Shown here in pieces: positions 13,600 to 13,819 of a DNA stretch of 13,819 nucleotides. The notes beneath the pieces are model-generated. The model saw nothing but the letters and a program-made list of their open reading frames with translations, was not told where the DNA came from and made no database searches. Each line of letters starts with the position of its first letter. Positions within the stretch are counted from its first letter, which is position 1. Origin of the DNA: Avoscillospira sp045589035 (lineage in GTDB: Bacteria > Bacillota > Clostridia > Oscillospirales > Oscillospiraceae); contig JAZNFJ010000017.1 of NCBI GenBank assembly GCA_045589035.1, positions 1 through 13,819 on the forward strand, written 5' to 3'. The position numbers and the translations under genes were made by a program.

Positions 13600-13819
13600 T
13601 CAGATGCCCCGCAGGGCTGCATTGGGTATATATGGGATAACGGCTTGCAGAAGACTCTGCATTTCGACCGGAGAAAGGGCCTGCCCTTCACCCAGAAGGT
13701 CGCCGGAATCGACAAATTTCTGAATGAAATATCGCTCTGTGCCGGAAAGCCAACGGCCGATGGCGGCCAGATCTTCCGGGGTGTGATAGGGGTGCAGAAC
13801 GGTGGTGCGGAATTCGTGG
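13600..13819 (-). CDS. nrdG: Anaerobic ribonucleotide reductase activating protein, C-terminal part
   Basis: The last 72 codons of a - strand gene enter from the right edge; its start is outside. The visible part begins HEFRTTVLHPYHTPEDL, continues WLSGTERYFIQKFVDSGDLL, and ends with IPNAALRGI. The EFRTTV...F..Q.F.....L...RG pattern matches the C-terminal end of the NrdG2-type radical-SAM activase; the CxxxCxxC cluster motif should lie to the right of the window. Its stop is 23 nt from the nrdD start, so the two are co-transcribed with the activase first, the reverse of the common nrdD-nrdG order. The enzyme would install the glycyl radical on G663 of NrdD. Another radical-SAM activase such as a pyruvate formate-lyase activator is less likely given position. 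Confidence 0.85.
   Translation of the reverse strand, partial: HEFRTTVLHPYHTPEDLAAIGRWLSGTERYFIQKFVDSGDLLGEGQALSPVEMQSLLQAVIPYIPNAALRGI

Noticed and set aside
11219..13723. An 834-codon open frame on the + strand antisense to nrdD
   Set aside because: Same codon-bias shadow; nrdD on the - strand has clear ATP-cone, glycyl-radical and redoxin motifs throughout.

Overview
The window (about 57% GC by eye) reads as a chromosomal segment of a strictly anaerobic, low-oxygen-tolerance Firmicute. Ruminococcaceae/Oscillospiraceae-like gut Clostridia are the best guess. The evidence is a glycyl-radical (class III) ribonucleotide reductase, several oxygen-sensitive Fe-S flavoenzymes, an FTR-type [4Fe-4S] disulfide reductase, strong AGGAGG ribosome sites and Clostridia-style proteins such as the DUF975 family. 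The genus cannot be fixed from the sequence alone. No phage, IS, tRNA, rRNA or CRISPR was seen.

Region 1 (1-5073, + strand) is one operon of five genes. A truncated AsrA/HydB-like 4Fe-4S subunit, an AsrB-like NAD(P)H/FAD/[2Fe-2S] subunit, a [2Fe-2S]+2x[4Fe-4S] FrdB/HdrC-like subunit and an FrdA-like flavoprotein appear to make a soluble NAD(P)H-driven fumarate (or other enoate) reductase with no membrane cytochrome. The fifth gene is a compact aspartate:alanine-exchanger-family (AAEx) transporter; this family includes a known succinate exporter, which fits removal of the product. A strong terminator closes the operon.

Region 2 (5056-6444, + strand) starts from a promoter whose -35 lies inside that terminator hairpin. 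It encodes thioredoxin, a 65-residue ferredoxin:thioredoxin-reductase-catalytic-chain-like protein and a DUF975 membrane protein, and ends at a terminator shared with the convergent PHP phosphatase gene.

Region 3 (6447-7556) holds the PHP-family (HisK/HisJ-like) phosphatase on the - strand and a gap of nearly 290 bases. The gap looks like a + strand small RNA gene: a -10-like site, a perfect 12-nt match to the 16S rRNA anti-Shine-Dalgarno tail with no start codon behind it, a pyrimidine tract, an 11-bp stem with a nested hairpin, and an intrinsic terminator.

Region 4 (7555-10248, - strand) is larE-larB-larC, the nickel-pincer nucleotide cofactor pathway. Its promoter is again built into the preceding terminator hairpin. 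No lactate racemase (larA) gene is in view.

Region 5 (10230-13819, - strand) is nrdG (3' end only)-nrdD-trxB. NrdD carries a C-terminal glutaredoxin/NrdH-like domain with a CPNC motif, and the next gene is an NADPH-type thioredoxin reductase, suggesting an in-operon electron supply for deoxyribonucleotide synthesis. The window thus concentrates cytosolic thiol/flavin/Fe-S electron-transfer systems.
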